Below are positions 20,805-33,086 of a DNA stretch of 64,000 nucleotides, in pieces. Made by a program: the position numbers and the translations under genes. The notes under the pieces are model-generated. The model worked only from the letters and a program-made list of their open reading frames with translations. It searched no databases and was not told the origin of the DNA. The stretch is taken from the NCBI GenBank assembly GCA_006538405.1, contig BJKQ01000007.1, positions 868,001 through 932,000 of the forward strand, read 5' to 3'. The stretch is from Hansfordia pulvinata (Eukaryota > Ascomycota > Sordariomycetes > Xylariales). Every line of letters begins with the position of its first letter. The first letter of the stretch is position 1.

Positions 20805-22873
20805 ATGAGCGTCGCCGGCGGGAGCATCTCCGCCGTCAAGGCGATACGCTCCTCGGCCTCGACGCCGTCCCTGCGCTCGCGCGACGGCCCGCAGGCCAGG
20901 ATGGACGCTGGCGGCAACGTTCGGGTCGTGGTGCGGGTGCGCGCCTTTCTGCCCAGAGGTGAGTCGTTACTTCTCCGGTACACCCAGCGCAGCATAGTAG
21001 TAGCAGTGGTGGTAGTAGAGGAAGGAGGAGCGGAAAGGGGCCAGAAGAGAGAAAAAAAAAGCAGAGTACTTGGAAGCTGACCTCGGACGCGAAAACCATA
21101 GAGATCCAGAAGAAGACCGAACGCCTCATATCCATGGACCCGACGACGCAGACGACGATTCTTCACATCCCCGGCGATAACAATGGCGGCGGCGGCGGCA
21201 TCGCGGCCAAGGCCAAGGGCCGCAAGGTCATCGAGGAGAAGCGCTTCACCTTCGACAACTCGTTCTGGAGCCACGACGCGCGCGACGACCACTACGCGCA
21301 CCAGGAGGACGTGTACAACAGCCTGGGCGAGGACTTCCTGGACCACAACTTCGAGGGCTACCACACGTGCATCTTCGCCTACGGGCAGACGGGCTCGGGC
21401 AAGTCGTACACGATGATGGGCACGCCCGACCAGCCTGGCCTGATCCCCCGGACCTGCGAGGACCTGTTCCAGCGCATCGAGGCCGCGCAGAACGAGAGCC
21501 CCAACATCTCGTACCACGTCCGCGCCTCCTACTTCGAGGTCTACAACGAGCACGTCCGCGACCTGCTCGTCCCTGTCGTCCCCAACCAGCCCCCCTACTA
21601 CCTCAAAATCCGCGAGTCCCCCACCGAGGGACCTTACGTCAAGGACCTGACCGAGGTCCCCGTCCGCAACCTCGGCGAGATCCTGCGCTACATGAAGTCG
21701 GGCGACACCAGCCGCACCGTCGCCAGCACCAAGATGAACGACACGAGCAGCCGCAGCCACGCCGTCTTCACCATCATGCTCAAGCAGATCCACCACGACA
21801 TGGAGACGGACGAGACCACCGAGCGCAGCTCCCGCATCCGCCTCGTCGACCTCGCCGGCAGCGAGCGCGCAAAGTCCACCGAGGCCACCGGCGCCCGCCT
21901 GCGCGAGGGCAGCAACATCAACAAATCCCTCACCACCCTGGGTCGCGTCATCGCCGCCCTGGCCGACCCCAAGGCCGGGGGCGCCGGCGGCCGGGGCGCC
22001 GGCGGCGGCAAGCGCAGCCGCGACGTCGTCCCCTACCGCGACTCGATCCTGACCTGGCTGCTCAAGGACTCGCTGGGCGGCAACAGCAAGACGGCCATGA
22101 TAGCCTGCATCGCCCCCTCCGACTACGACGAGACGCTCTCGACCCTGCGCTACGCCGACCAGGCCAAGCGCATCCGCACCCGCGCCATCGTCAACGAGCA
22201 AGGGCACATCAGCACCGCCGAGCGCGACGCCCAGATCGCCTCCATGGCCGAGGAGATCCGCGCCCTGCAGCTCAGCGTGTCCGACACGCGCGCCCGCGAG
22301 CTGCGCGAGACGCGCGAGTCCGAGGAGCGCCTCGAGGAGTACCAGAGCCGCGTCGTCGCCATGCAGCGCGCCATGGAGGAGCGCAGCCTCGTCGCCGAGG
22401 GCAAGATCCGCAGCCTGCAGACCGAGAACGACGCCCTGCGCCTCCACCTCAAGCTCGCCCTCGACAGCCTCAAGAACCCCATCCCCGAGGTTGTCATCCA
22501 GCCCCAGCAGCAGCAGCAGCAACCCAAGGCGATCGACATCCTGCCGTTCGACGACCCCGAGGCCGACAAGGAGAACGCTGGCTGTGGAAATGGCGACAAG
22601 CCCAGGAATGTCACCGGCAGCAACAAGCGGCAGAGCCTGGCGTCCGAAACGTACTACTCGGACGGCGACGACGACTACTACGACGCCGACCAGGAGGCCG
22701 AGGACCACTCGCGCCGCCACAACTCGCACGAGGACCACGCCAACGAGACGCAAGACTTCATGCAGGAGCTGCTCAAGGACCTGTCGCTGTTCCGCCGCAA
22801 GCTCGGCGACGACAAGGGCCGCTTCGTCAGCGATGGCCTGCGGCAACCCCTGGGCGCACGCGTCAACATGTAG
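20805..22873 (+). CDS. Short kinesin-3 family motor (fungal, no FHA/PH tail)
   Basis: Exons 20805-20958 and 21102-22873 give 641 residues; the in-frame ATG at 20448 would give 760. The intron (GTGAGT donor, CCATAG acceptor) joins RAFLPR to [14 protein letters not shown], the kinesin-3 style start of the motor. The ATPase motifs are complete: P-loop GQTGSGKS near residue 145, switch I NDTSSRSH near 263, and switch II DLAGSE near 301, with [11 protein letters not shown] in the loop before it. A coiled coil follows ([20 protein letters not shown]) and then an acidic, disordered tail ending [11 protein letters not shown]. Unc104/KIF1 motors are about 1600 residues with FHA and PH domains; these are absent, matching the short fungal-specific kinesin-3 group that includes Neurospora Nkin3. 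A long antisense ORF is a codon-bias shadow. Confidence 0.9.
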
Positions 22874-23323
22874 CAAGCTAACGCTCACCGGGTGCCTGCT
22901 CTGCCTTCACCCTGGTTTTGCACGTGATTGCTTGCACACCCTGGAAGACACACATACACTCACGAGCAGTTGAAGAAGAGAAGGGTCACAATGTTTATGC
23001 GGGATGTGGGGGTTTCCCTGCCCGATTTGGTAATCAGGCGCGGTGTTTGGGTGTATTTGGGAATTCTCTTTGGAACGAGGTTGCGTCTGGCCCAGTCGCC
23101 GTGTCTGTCTATCGCTCGGTCAGACTGGCTATTCGGGTTGGAAGAGGGGTCTTGTGAGGCTTCAGTGGACATATAGATAGAACTCCAGAATGAACTTACA
23201 ATTTATCCCCACGAGTCGTCCCGTTTGAGGTCGTGATCGGTCGTCCTCCTGTCGGGACATGCAAGCTGCCGGGCCCGTCTAGAAGCCGGAGCAAGGCAAG
23301 TGGCTAGGTCTGGATGTGGAGCG
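22874..23323. other. Convergent 3' flanks
   Basis: Kinesin (+) and the JmjC gene (-) end toward each other. No further feature is seen. Confidence 0.5.
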
Positions 23324-24936
23324 CTACAAGCTTTCGAGTTTCACGGGGTTTCCCGCCGCCTGATCGACCCTGCGCACAAAGGACGCCAACGGATATAACG
23401 GTCCGCTGAACTCCATATCGTACCTGATCAAGTGCCCCGAGGCGGTCATGTCAGTCGGTCATCCAGCCAGCCAGCCATCTCCCCAGCCCGTTTCGCAAGT
23501 CGAAGGCGCCATGCCATCATCGATAGCTGCGGCTGAAAGACGAAGGGGGTTGGGGTTTCACTTTGATGAGCGGAACACGCACCAGTAGTTGACAGCAACA
23601 CAAATGCCTTCATCGGAGCATGACTGTGACACTTTGTGGTACCTGGGTGTTTGTGATGTTGTGGTCAGTGGTGGGTTTTCACCATACGGTTGCCGTTTTC
23701 TGCCAGACTTAGACGACGCCTTCAAAGGACTTGCTGACTCACCACATGGCCGGCAGATAGAGCATGTCGCCCGGGTTGAGAGTAACCCTCACAGGTCTTG
23801 CGAGGGCCGAGTAGCGCGTGCGCCTCTCGCCCTCAGCAGCAGAAACATCGCCATCCGCATCAGGTTCGAGACCGAAAGCTGCAGAGTCGTCGTCGGGGTC
23901 CCAAGTAGCAAAGGGTACTAGATCACCGTCCGGTTCCCTCTGGAGCCGCAACCCGGACCCGTCGTGATCTGAGTCGCGAACGTAAGAAGCCGGAGCAAGT
24001 CTGCACTCGGCGACGCAAGGCTGGCAATGAGGGGGCAGCAGAACAAAGTGCTTGCGACCACAGACTTGAACGTAGACGTTCTCGTAGTTGTCACGATGCA
24101 GGGCTGTAACCGAGCGCGAGTTCCCGATCCACAGGTTGATGGCGTCGGGCTCGCGTTGTAGCGCGATGCGTGCCCAGGGAACTGACGGCGGCACCTCGGA
24201 GAACAGAGCGGCATATTCGTTGCGCAGGTTGTCGTTCTCTATCGACGTTCGTGCCGTTCCCTCTACTGTCAGAAAAATTTTTCCCAAACGCATAAAGCAC
24301 AGTACTGGGGTAGATGACGCGAGCAAAGTCGATCGATTCTCATGCTCATGTGGTATGATAAGACTCACGCGTTTGCGCATAGCGCACCTCCTCGCCTTCC
24401 ATCTCAGCCTCAGCCCTCAGTTCACCCCCGGGGCACGTCAGTAGCTCCTGAACCCGTTTCTCCTGCTGAATCACGTAGTCAAGAAACCCCTCGAACGGCT
24501 GGTCCTCCTCGTGTGGCTTGGCAAAGAGCAATTCCTGTGCGCTTTCGCCACTACCGCTGCTGCCCTCGCACACGGCGTCACCGCGGCCGGCCGCAGTCCC
24601 CTTGCTCTCAGGGGACTGAGGGGCCAGGGTGGGCGCATCGGCGTTGCCAAACGGGGTAACAGCGACGTTGACAGAGGAGCCGCGCATAGATTCGCGCAGA
24701 GCGGCGGCGGACCAGCGGCGGACGGCGGGCCAGTCGCGAGCGCCGCGGCGGACGACGAAGGGAGCGTTGCGGGCGACGTAGCGCATGAACTCGAGGGGGC
24801 TAGGCTCCTCTTGCAGCTCGTCGGCGACCGCCGGGTTTAGCTCGTCGTAGGCGGTGATGAGTTCGGCGATCGGGTCCGTAGCCGGACCCCCAGTCGGGTC
24901 CCGGGCTGAGGCCGCGGCCAGGGACGAGGCAGCCAT
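23324..24936 (-). CDS. JMJD7-type JmjC dioxygenase (lysyl hydroxylase/peptidase family)
   Basis: Exons 24936-24369, 24238-23743, 23642-23583 and 23423-23324 encode 407 residues. The joins read VRYAQT/QNDNLRNEYAALF, LYLPAMW/YHKVSQSC and VAVNYW/YDMEFSGPLYP. JMJD7 landmarks are clear: PLEFMRYVARNAPFVVRRGA near the start, PDAINLWIG, the iron-binding HRD in TALHRDNYENVY near residue 236, the 2-oxoglutarate-side GRKHFVLLPP, and the distal His in WYHKVS near 357. In animals JMJD7 hydroxylates a lysine of DRG GTPases; activity here is inferred from family. Insertions rich in Ser/Gly and Asp (about 100-135 and 280-320) make it longer than human JMJD7 (316). Introns 2 and 3 both split a Trp codon after TG, which makes exon 3 skippable without frame change. 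Confidence 0.9.
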
Positions 24937-25436
24937 GACGGTGGCGGGGCGGGCTTGGTGACTGCGTGGCTGCTGCCCGCTTGGCCAAGACACGGTGAGG
25001 GACGGGTCGAGAGAGCGAGGCGCCCGCTGCGCTGTGCCTGAGCGAGCTGAGATGGGGCGGTGCGTATCCGTAGTGCTACCGTGCGTGCATCGCGACAGCG
25101 CCTGATATTGATGAACGGCGTGGTGGGGTTGTGGTGGAGGGGCGGTTGGGATGCGTGCGTTGGCGAAAATACCCGACTCGCGCGCTGTGTGCTGGCTTCT
25201 CGGTGGTGGAGACAACCAAGAGATCGGATGGTGGATGGGTTGGGTCTGATGCACACAGACACGGGCGTGGCTTCCTTGGCCATGGTGCTGCTGGCTGGTC
25301 CTTCCCATCTTTCTCTTTCCTCATTGTCTTCGCTTCCTTTTCTGTATTCTTTCTGCAGACCTGCCTTCCCCAGGCAGGGAAACTTCACGCGCAGCTTGAT
25401 CCAATCAGGCTGTTGGGTTTACTCAAGACACGATTA

Positions 25437-25585
25437 GGTTGTACCTACCTATGGTAGGTATCTAAGGAGACACTCGCTCTCGTGTCCACGGGCCATAGGT
25501 ACATACAATAGATTAGGTAGGTACCTACCTGCATGTGTCTAAACTCAGGTCGCTTCATGCGGTAAAGTAGGTACCTACCTGATGC
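25437..25585. repeat. Cluster of AGGTACCTACC palindromic words
   Basis: Within 150 bases there are four TAGGTAC/GTACCTA-type words, including three GTACCTACCT copies at 25441, 25521 and 25571. They are non-tandem and differ in flanks, so they resemble repeated binding-site-like words and not a satellite. Confidence 0.7.
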
Positions 25586-28264
25586 AGGTGGTACCCGGAG
25601 ACGGTTCCTGAGGTTGAACCAAGACACACCCCAGTCTCCCACAGCGAGTCGCTACCCGGCAAACAGGTTCTAGGTTCCGAATACATGTAGGTCTGGAGGG
25701 GTATGACGTTGAAATCCTGAACCACGCACTTGGGCAAGCGTGGCAAGGCCTAAAATGACAGACAGACAACTGCTAAGCAACCCTCATCGCCGCGGGCGAG
25801 TCTTTCTTTTGCTTTTGCTGCCGACTTCAATATTACAAGTACCGTAAAAGAGTTACCGTAGAGGAGTCTCTCTCGCTGGCACGTACCCGGCGCGGTCTGC
25901 CAGCTCGGGATCGGAATAGGTGGACACAAGCAAGGAGGGCTGGGCCAGGCTGGGCCAGGCTGGATCCGGTCCATAATAAATGGTGTTTGTGACATGAAGG
26001 GAGACGGGGATTTTCTTCTCGTCTCCAACATGGCCGGGGAAATTCTGATTGATTGTCACACGGAAGATCCGAGTCGCGCCGCGCATCATTGAATCGGCAC
26101 GCCCTGCTTGTCATACGAGTAATAAGTCGACCTTGTAGTGGGAGAGTCATGACTGGGCGTACCTGTGGGCGTACTCAGTTGCTGGTGGCCACCTGGGTCA
26201 GTAGGGCGGGTGGGGGGAGGTAAGAGTACCTTTCTAAACTAAGCTTCTTGTTGACACGCGGGCACTCGGCACGTGGGGATCTGCGCAGCTCGGCCCTGCA
26301 GTGATTGATGACCCCTGGCACGAGCGTCGCAGTCATGAGATTTGTCAGAGATGGCCGTGTCGGCGCAGCAAGATCGTGTGCCTTCCTGAAGCGTGGGGCG
26401 AGAGAGTCATTACTCGTGGCTCGCCGAGGAGCACGAGGGCTGTCGGTGCGCAGATCGTAAGCCACCAATTCTCGGGCCGGGGGTTCCATTCTACGCGTAT
26501 GTACGGTAGTCTCCTTGTGATTAGGTAGGTGGTTACCTACGGAGCAGTACTATGTCGTACTCACAGATGGCCCCGCGTGGGGTTGCCGTTCCGTGGCTGG
26601 AGGACACACATGAGACTTGAATCACCAACCTGCAGCAGACATTACATTGCTTGCTGAATGATACCGGTTAGAAAGATTGGAAATTCGGTGCTTCGTGGCG
26701 GGTCCATGCACGTGCCGGGAGATACCCGTATATCGACGACGGACGGTCGTCCGACACAAAATCCACTTCCGGCCAATCATGGCGACTGGATTCGAGTCTA
26801 AATCTGGCGGGGTGCAGATCACCGTCTGGCCGCTGAGGTTCCGTGGCGTCTGGCTGCAAGACCTCTTCCATCACCCCTCATGCAGTGCTGGAATCGTATG
26901 ATCAGGGTCCAAGCCCCGCCGGTGCTCTGCCGTCATTCGCTTGAGATGGACCGCTGTGTAGCTGAGACGCTCGTCACGGCGCCTTATCGGGCCAAACGAC
27001 GCATGTAGGCTCGCACATGAAGCGGACTGGCGCCAAGGTTGCGGATGCAGTTGGTGCTCATACTCAGAGAGCTTGGCAATGTCCCCGCCGGAGGAGGGCT
27101 CGTTCACTCTGCAACTCTGAGATTTCATACTCGTGCAATCAAAACTGAACATATTCGATCATTCGACTTTTGTATACAGATAGAAACGGCGGATCGCCTC
27201 GGAAACAAAGCTCATACCTCGCAGGCGCCAGAGACGTGGCAGCAATAGTCGTGAAATTGTGTGCCTAGGTACCTACCTAGATAATCCGTATGACCGAGCG
27301 AGCACTCGTCTGGCAAGATGAACGAATGAGGCCGCGGGGTCGGTTGGGCTTGGGACCATCCATCCAACTGTCTATCCGGAGACTGCTCGTCACATCTGTC
27401 TGATGACGGCGCCTCTTTTCCTCCTGCCCGCCCATGCCGTCCTGCCATGCCTCGACCGCATAAGAGCAAAGACCTACTTGGGACTCACCGGCAGGCGGCA
27501 CGAAGGACGTGGACAAGCACTGTACTCGTAGCATGGGGGCCAGAAGACCATGTGGCCGATCAGTAGCGGCGAGTCGGCGCCGAAACAGGCCTAGGGCGGA
27601 AAGAGGAAAAGAGAGGCTCATCATCAGGGTCCAAGGGCACCTGGGAATAAGCAAAGACGTACGAGTAGCAGGGCGGCCCAGTTACAGCCGCCCAAGATCA
27701 GGCCACTTCTGCTTAAGTCTCATCGCCTTGTCTTGCGATGGCCGCTACCCTGCATATCAACTTGCCCAAGAGAGTACCTCGTGTCCCGCCCTCCCAGATG
27801 CTACGACTACGTGTACACACATTAGGGCGACACAGCCGGTAGGTAGGTAGGGACGTACGAGTATCTGGCAAGCAGTCATCTTGGGTCCTGATATGTGCGT
27901 GCTCGGATTGGATACCAAGCACTCACTTGACGGCTTCGTATCCGTATATGTACCGCGACCATCCCACAGAGGTGGACAACCCCAGAACGCAATAGATGCC
28001 GCCGCGCGTGGTTGGTTGGCAGCCGTTCACGAGTAGACCGCCAGGCAGGCGATTGCGAGTACCGTCGACAACCAGCCGATGGAGGGCGTGGGGAGCTGGA
28101 TGTCTACGGGTGGCTCGGATTACAAAACCTGCGACCGGCTTCATGATCGCCATGTGCTGAGGAAATTAGGTACACATCTCGTATGCACGGAGCTCGGGTT
28201 CTGAGCTGGTTGCACGTCCTCCGTTTATGAGGCCATTCAAGATGCAGACATCAGTCTCACGACT

Positions 28265-28616
28265 ACCTACTGTACCTAACCTTGGTACCTGATGTTCTCT
28301 CTGAACACCCGACCTCACATGCAGCCCAGTTACGTCAAGGCTGACCTCACATGTACCTGATCACTCGTACGGATGGGTTTGCACCCACCTACATATGTGT
28401 ATAGAGGCACTGAGAGGGTGAGAGAGCTGGAGGAAACGAGGCCCACCTTGGGCCGGTAGCGCGCGAACTGGAAGGGTCCAATGGAGGGTATTCGAACTGA
28501 CAAATGCAGGGTGCAGGTACATGTCTCACCACCCCGGGATACTTTCCGTCCTGCAGTCCCTGAGCCCCAGCACGATCTAAGGAATGTAGGTACTTACCTT
28601 AGGTACCTAACCTAAC
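28265..28616. repeat. Cluster of TAGGTACCTA-family words
   Basis: CTACCTACTGTACCTAACC, TTGGTACCTG, AGGTACTTACC and TTAGGTACCTAACC occur within 350 non-coding bases upstream of SCAP. Confidence 0.65.
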
Positions 28617-29539
28617 CCAACATCCATTGGTACGAGGCAAACTTCCAGTGAACATTGAGCCTCTCCACTGGATCCGACGGGACCTCGAGTCTGGGCTGCC
28701 ACCCACGCCCGCTGGGGTTCGTACCGCCCTGCGTGCATGCATCTCCAGCTCGTTGCGGTGCAGGCGTCGGCCAAGTCGAGTAATAAGTCGCCGCTGTCGT
28801 TCTTGTTGATTACGTACCTCAAGTACCTACTACCTTACACGCCCGACATTGAATCCAATTGGATTGGGTTCACCATTGTGCGCACTCTCCTCACGGCCGG
28901 CCCCTGCATCCAAGGTCCCGTGCGCTGAAGTGCTTCCATTGCTGTTCGTACCTGCCAAGTCAATTCTGGAGAATCGTTACGGATGGTAGTCGCAGCGGGC
29001 GACGGCATCTCCGCCAGCCCCTGTTTCGCTTCTACCACTCTCTGTGTCTGTTTGTTTGCCGCTCTCCAGTCTTCTTTCCCACTTGTGTGTCTCCCGGCGT
29101 CGTCCCTCTTCGTCCACGATCGTCTCCTCTTCCTCGCGACTGTGCTTGCTTGTTAAAGCCGGCCTGCTTCCAGCCTCGACTGCGCGCCTCGGCGCAACTT
29201 CTCCCGTCACAGCCCGTCGGCCCAAGCCCACGCCCTCGCCGCTTTCGCCCGCGACCCTGCGCACCCAGAGCTCCAGACCTGCGTACCATGACCTCGTCTG
29301 CCTCCTGCCACTCGGCCAATCGCGGCATCCCCGTCCACATCACCTTCTCCTGAGACCGCGACGTTCGGGGGAAGCTAGACGACCGGTGCGCCCGTTCGCG
29401 ACTTTGGACAGCTCGTTCAGCAGATTCCACCTCTCCCCTATCAGCCCCAACCATCCCAACGGCCCGGCCTTGATCGCTGGTCGTCACCCACGGAGCCGAA
29501 GCCGACGTTTCGGACGGGCCCGTCCCGCCTGTGCGGACC

Positions 29540-32500
29540 ATGATTTGGTATCTCCTCTATCCCATAAGAGGGTAAGCAACGATTCCCAGTCACATACCAA
29601 CTGTGTTTCCCGTCTTGCTTCCTCGCCCCCCTGCCCCGCCGTTTGTCCATACTTGCTGACTCGCGGCCTCAAGAACGACCGAGGCGCCCGTTCTAGCTCC
29701 ATCCCACCCTCTGCGCTCAGCGCTCACTCGCTATGGCCGGTACGCAGCTCGCCACGTCCTCGGCACCCTGCTGATTTCTGTCGCCGTGTCAGCTTCGCTC
29801 GTCTACCCTTTCCCTTTTCTCTACACCAACGACTTCACGAATGGCGCCTCCAACCTGCCCCACCATGTCTGGACCGATGCCATGCCCCTCGACAGCCAGC
29901 GCGCCGCTGAGCCCGACGTCCTCATGCGCTCGATTTGGGTTCACGGAAGCTACATGCAGGCTCTCGACAAGGACGTTCTGGTCGGAGCCCTCGATCTCCA
30001 GAACGAGTTACTCGGCTCTACCGTCGACTTCAACCCCAAGCGGCCTCCCGGCTCCTTTGAGTTGCCCGACCCGACGCTGCCTACCTTGAGCCCGCACGAG
30101 CGCGATGCCTTTCACGTTGTCAATGGCCTCACCAACCAGTCTTGGTTTTTTCATTCGCCCTTGCAGTACTGGTCCTGCTCTCACGGCAATCTGCAACAAG
30201 ACAGTGACATCATCGGCACCGTCAATGCGAGGAAAACCCAACCCACTTCGGTCAATGTGACTCTGAGACACTCCATTGTGTTTAGTGGTAAACGCTTCGA
30301 AGATCGCCGCCTTGTCGCGGCCGACGCCCTCGTGATCACCTTGATTCATCTCCGCGACTCGCCGGTGGCGCGCCTGTGGGAAGAGCGCATCGAGACAATG
30401 AGGGAGCGCGTTGCCGACAAGTGGCAGGTCTACACGTCCCATGACATTGGTAGTGAGCAAGGGCAGCTCTACGAGTTCCGCTTCATTCCCATGACTTTAT
30501 TTGACACCATCACTCTTTGTCTGGCCTATTTAGTCGTTTCCCTCTACTTCTTGGTTTACCTGTCCAAGCTAAGAGCTTTCAAATCCCGGACGGGTCTCAT
30601 GATCACGGTCGTGGCCCAGATGGTTCTGTCCATCTTGTCCAGCTTCACTATCTGCGCCATATTCAAGATCGATTTGTCAAGAGTCCCAAGGCTGGGGTAC
30701 CCAGCTGTCGTTTTTTCAATGAGCCTGGAGAACATCATTCGTCTGATCAACTCTGTCTTGATGACGCCGTCGGAGCAGGCGACGAGCCACCGGGTCGGAT
30801 ATGCATTCGGCGAAACAGGCTACATAGCATTGGCAAGTCTGACGCAAAACCTTCTCATTCTGTACGGCCTGGCTCGAATTGTTTCCCCAGGAGTTGCGGC
30901 ATTCTGCACCTTTGTCGGGATAGCGTGCATTTTTGACTTCTTCTATTTGTCGACATTCTTCCTGTCGTTCTCAGCGTGGACGTGCGGAGAACCGAGCTAG
31001 GCGACGCCCTTGCCAAGGAGACACTTCGCCGCCGCCGAGTTCCGGCGACACCTTATCAGAAGGGTGGAAAGACAAGTTGGGCAGATGCCCTATCGCAAGG
31101 CAGACTTTCCGTGTCTACGAGGGTTGCCGGCACCATTGTCATGGTCTGTCTGGTTCTCTTATCGCAGAATCATTTCCTCAACATTTATAATTGGTTCTTA
31201 GGGGTGGTGCTGTCAAGAGAAAGCGAGCCGGACTCGTCCAGGTCATCCCTTCTTGTCGACATACATCAAGCCCGAAGTCCAACATCATGGCTCCGATTGC
31301 AGGATCACGAGACAGCACGTGAGGTGGTTCACGTCGTCAAACCTGACGCCCACAGTTACGTCGCTCGGGTTTTCGATCCCCACGTGTTTGTATTGAAGGG
31401 GTCAGATCGCATGCCCAGGATCAAGGAGCGCTTATTCTTGCCGGCCGCATACGACTTTTTGCATCATCAGTCCACCAACTTTGTCGTTACTGTTGTGGTC
31501 ATCACTGCTGCCATTCTGCTGCTGATGAACTATCTTCTGTGGGACGAGCTGTCTGAAGCAGGCGACCCTGACGACATGGCTGAGGAGCCGCTTTTGTCGG
31601 TGCAAAGCTTGGGTGCGAATCATGACCTGGACGTTGTGATGCTCTCCGCATCCCATGACGGTAGCCTTATTGTTTCTGTTGGGCTTGACCGCCAAATCCG
31701 GGTTTGGAAGATGGATTCGGGCAACACCAGTTACACAATCACCGACCCCGAAAACCCAACCTCGAGCATTTTCCCCGTATTGGGGATGTGCATCGATGCC
31801 AGTTCTTCTTGGCTTGCTGTTCTCACGACCGACCGAGTCTCGCTTTGGGATCTTGCCCGGAAACATTGGGGACCACAGGCCAGACTCGGCGCGTATCGCC
31901 ACAAGCCCGAGGCCTTCTTCTTCCACGCGGCTAACGCCAAGGAGCAGCCATCCTTGGTTCTGGTCCGGAGAGACGGCATGGTGATGGATGTCGTCTTGGC
32001 GGAGAAGGATGTCAGCATTAAGAGTATGCTTTACGAGGGGCCGATAGCCTCGGTTGGCTATCTGCAGGACAAGAGTAAGTGACGCCCTCCCTGTGCTTCC
32101 GTTCATTCACTTACTGGTACCAAGCTTCGTTGAAGATCATGGCTTCCACACGCGACGGCAAGCTTCGCATGATCAGCTGCCGTGAGAGGATATGGTCGGT
32201 GGCCGACGTAGTCCTGCCGAGTCACAAAGGGTCCGAGTATGTGGCGGTCCTTCCCCTGCCTGATTTAGGACTCATGATGGCCGTCAGGTCACAGTCTGCT
32301 GACCTGGTGGATCCGGAGACTCGGAGGGTGTTCCATTCGTTCGAGACGGATCCTATCCAGCCCAAGTCGTTACAATGCTACCATGCAAAGCCCAGGAGAC
32401 TTGGATGCGGCTCATTGGCGGTGTCCAGGCTTATGCTTTGCTATAACAACGCCTACACGCGATCGCTGGTCGTTCAGACCTACAAGGCTCCTGCAGAGGG

Positions 32501-33086
32501 CGAATTCCTGTGCTTCTGCGATTCCACCTCGTCTGCCGACCAAGCATGTCGAGAGTGGGAAGCCGTCCGACCCTCCAGGCGTCTCATCGACGACCCAGGC
32601 GACTGGGGCACACTTCCATCGGGCATACTGGTGGGGTTGAGGCGCAAACCAAGCGAGAGACCGCCGGCAGATGAGGGGATTGCTCGTCAGCTAGTGCCCA
32701 CCGGCGGGCTACGCCGGCGCATGCAAGGCAGTGCGCAGCAATCCACAGAACGGCAAAGGCAAACGCAGGCAAGCTGGGAAGTATGGTCCTTGTCGCAGCT
32801 CGGAAAAGGAGAATCTTGGGAAACCATCGATCTCTGCCCTGATACAGAAGATGATGGGCATCTCTACACCACACACCTGGGCCCCATAGCTCGAGCGGGG
32901 CGCTCCAGCGTTGCCGTCGTGCTCAGCAACGTTATCAAAGTCATCCATGCGGGCCACGATCGACTCGAGCCCGTTGAGGATGTTTATCTTGGGAACAGCG
33001 TTTCGTCGGTGGGCAGCCGACGGAGACGAGGCCCTTCTGCATTGCGGGGGCGGGTGTCTCTTGCCTCTGCAATGCAGGGATCATGA
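29540..33086 (+). CDS. SCAP: sterol-sensing escort protein of SREBP
   Basis: Exons 29540-29571, 29674-32074 and 32125-33086. The ATG gives MIWYLLYPIRG, spliced (GTAAGC donor, CTCAAG acceptor) to TTEAPVLAPSHPLRSAL, the fungal SCAP N-terminus. TM1 is near residues 40-60, followed by a large luminal loop. The sterol-sensing domain (about 284-445) starts MTLFDTITLCLAYLVVS. A last TM lies near 610 (VVTVVVITAAILLL), and the C-terminal WD40 region contains SHDGSLIVSVGLDRQIRVW. SCAP carries SREBP from ER to Golgi when sterols (or oxygen) are low. The frame breaks once, near 30965-30972, between FYLSTFFLSF and LSVDVRRTEL; one added base restores a 1131-residue protein with all exons in phase. The length fits fungal SCAP. 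Confidence 0.9.

Larger units (their letters stand above)
24937..29539. other. Gene-poor 4.6-kb intergenic region rich in TAGGTACCTA-type words
   Basis: I find no convincing gene on either strand. Base composition is lower in GC than the genes and reading frames are short. TAGGTACC-family words are frequent: about 25437-25585 (several AGGTACCTACC copies), 26523, 27263-27281, 27839, 28265-28292, 28586-28612 and 28815-28835. GTACGAGTA-family words occur at about 27524, 27659 and 27856. The left end is the JmjC promoter. From about 29000 the sequence becomes CT-rich and is probably the SCAP promoter and leader. Confidence 0.55.

Noticed and set aside
20723..22888. 721-codon ORF antisense to the kinesin
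   Set aside because: The sense strand encodes a complete kinesin motor with all ATPase motifs. Strong GC bias at third codon positions removes stops from the antisense strand and creates long shadows.
30945..30972. A 26-nt GT-AG intron that would repair the SCAP frame
   Set aside because: GTCGAC to CTCAG has the right phase, but 26 nt is far below the minimum length for spliceosomal introns in fungi and would remove conserved residues of the last sterol-sensing helix.
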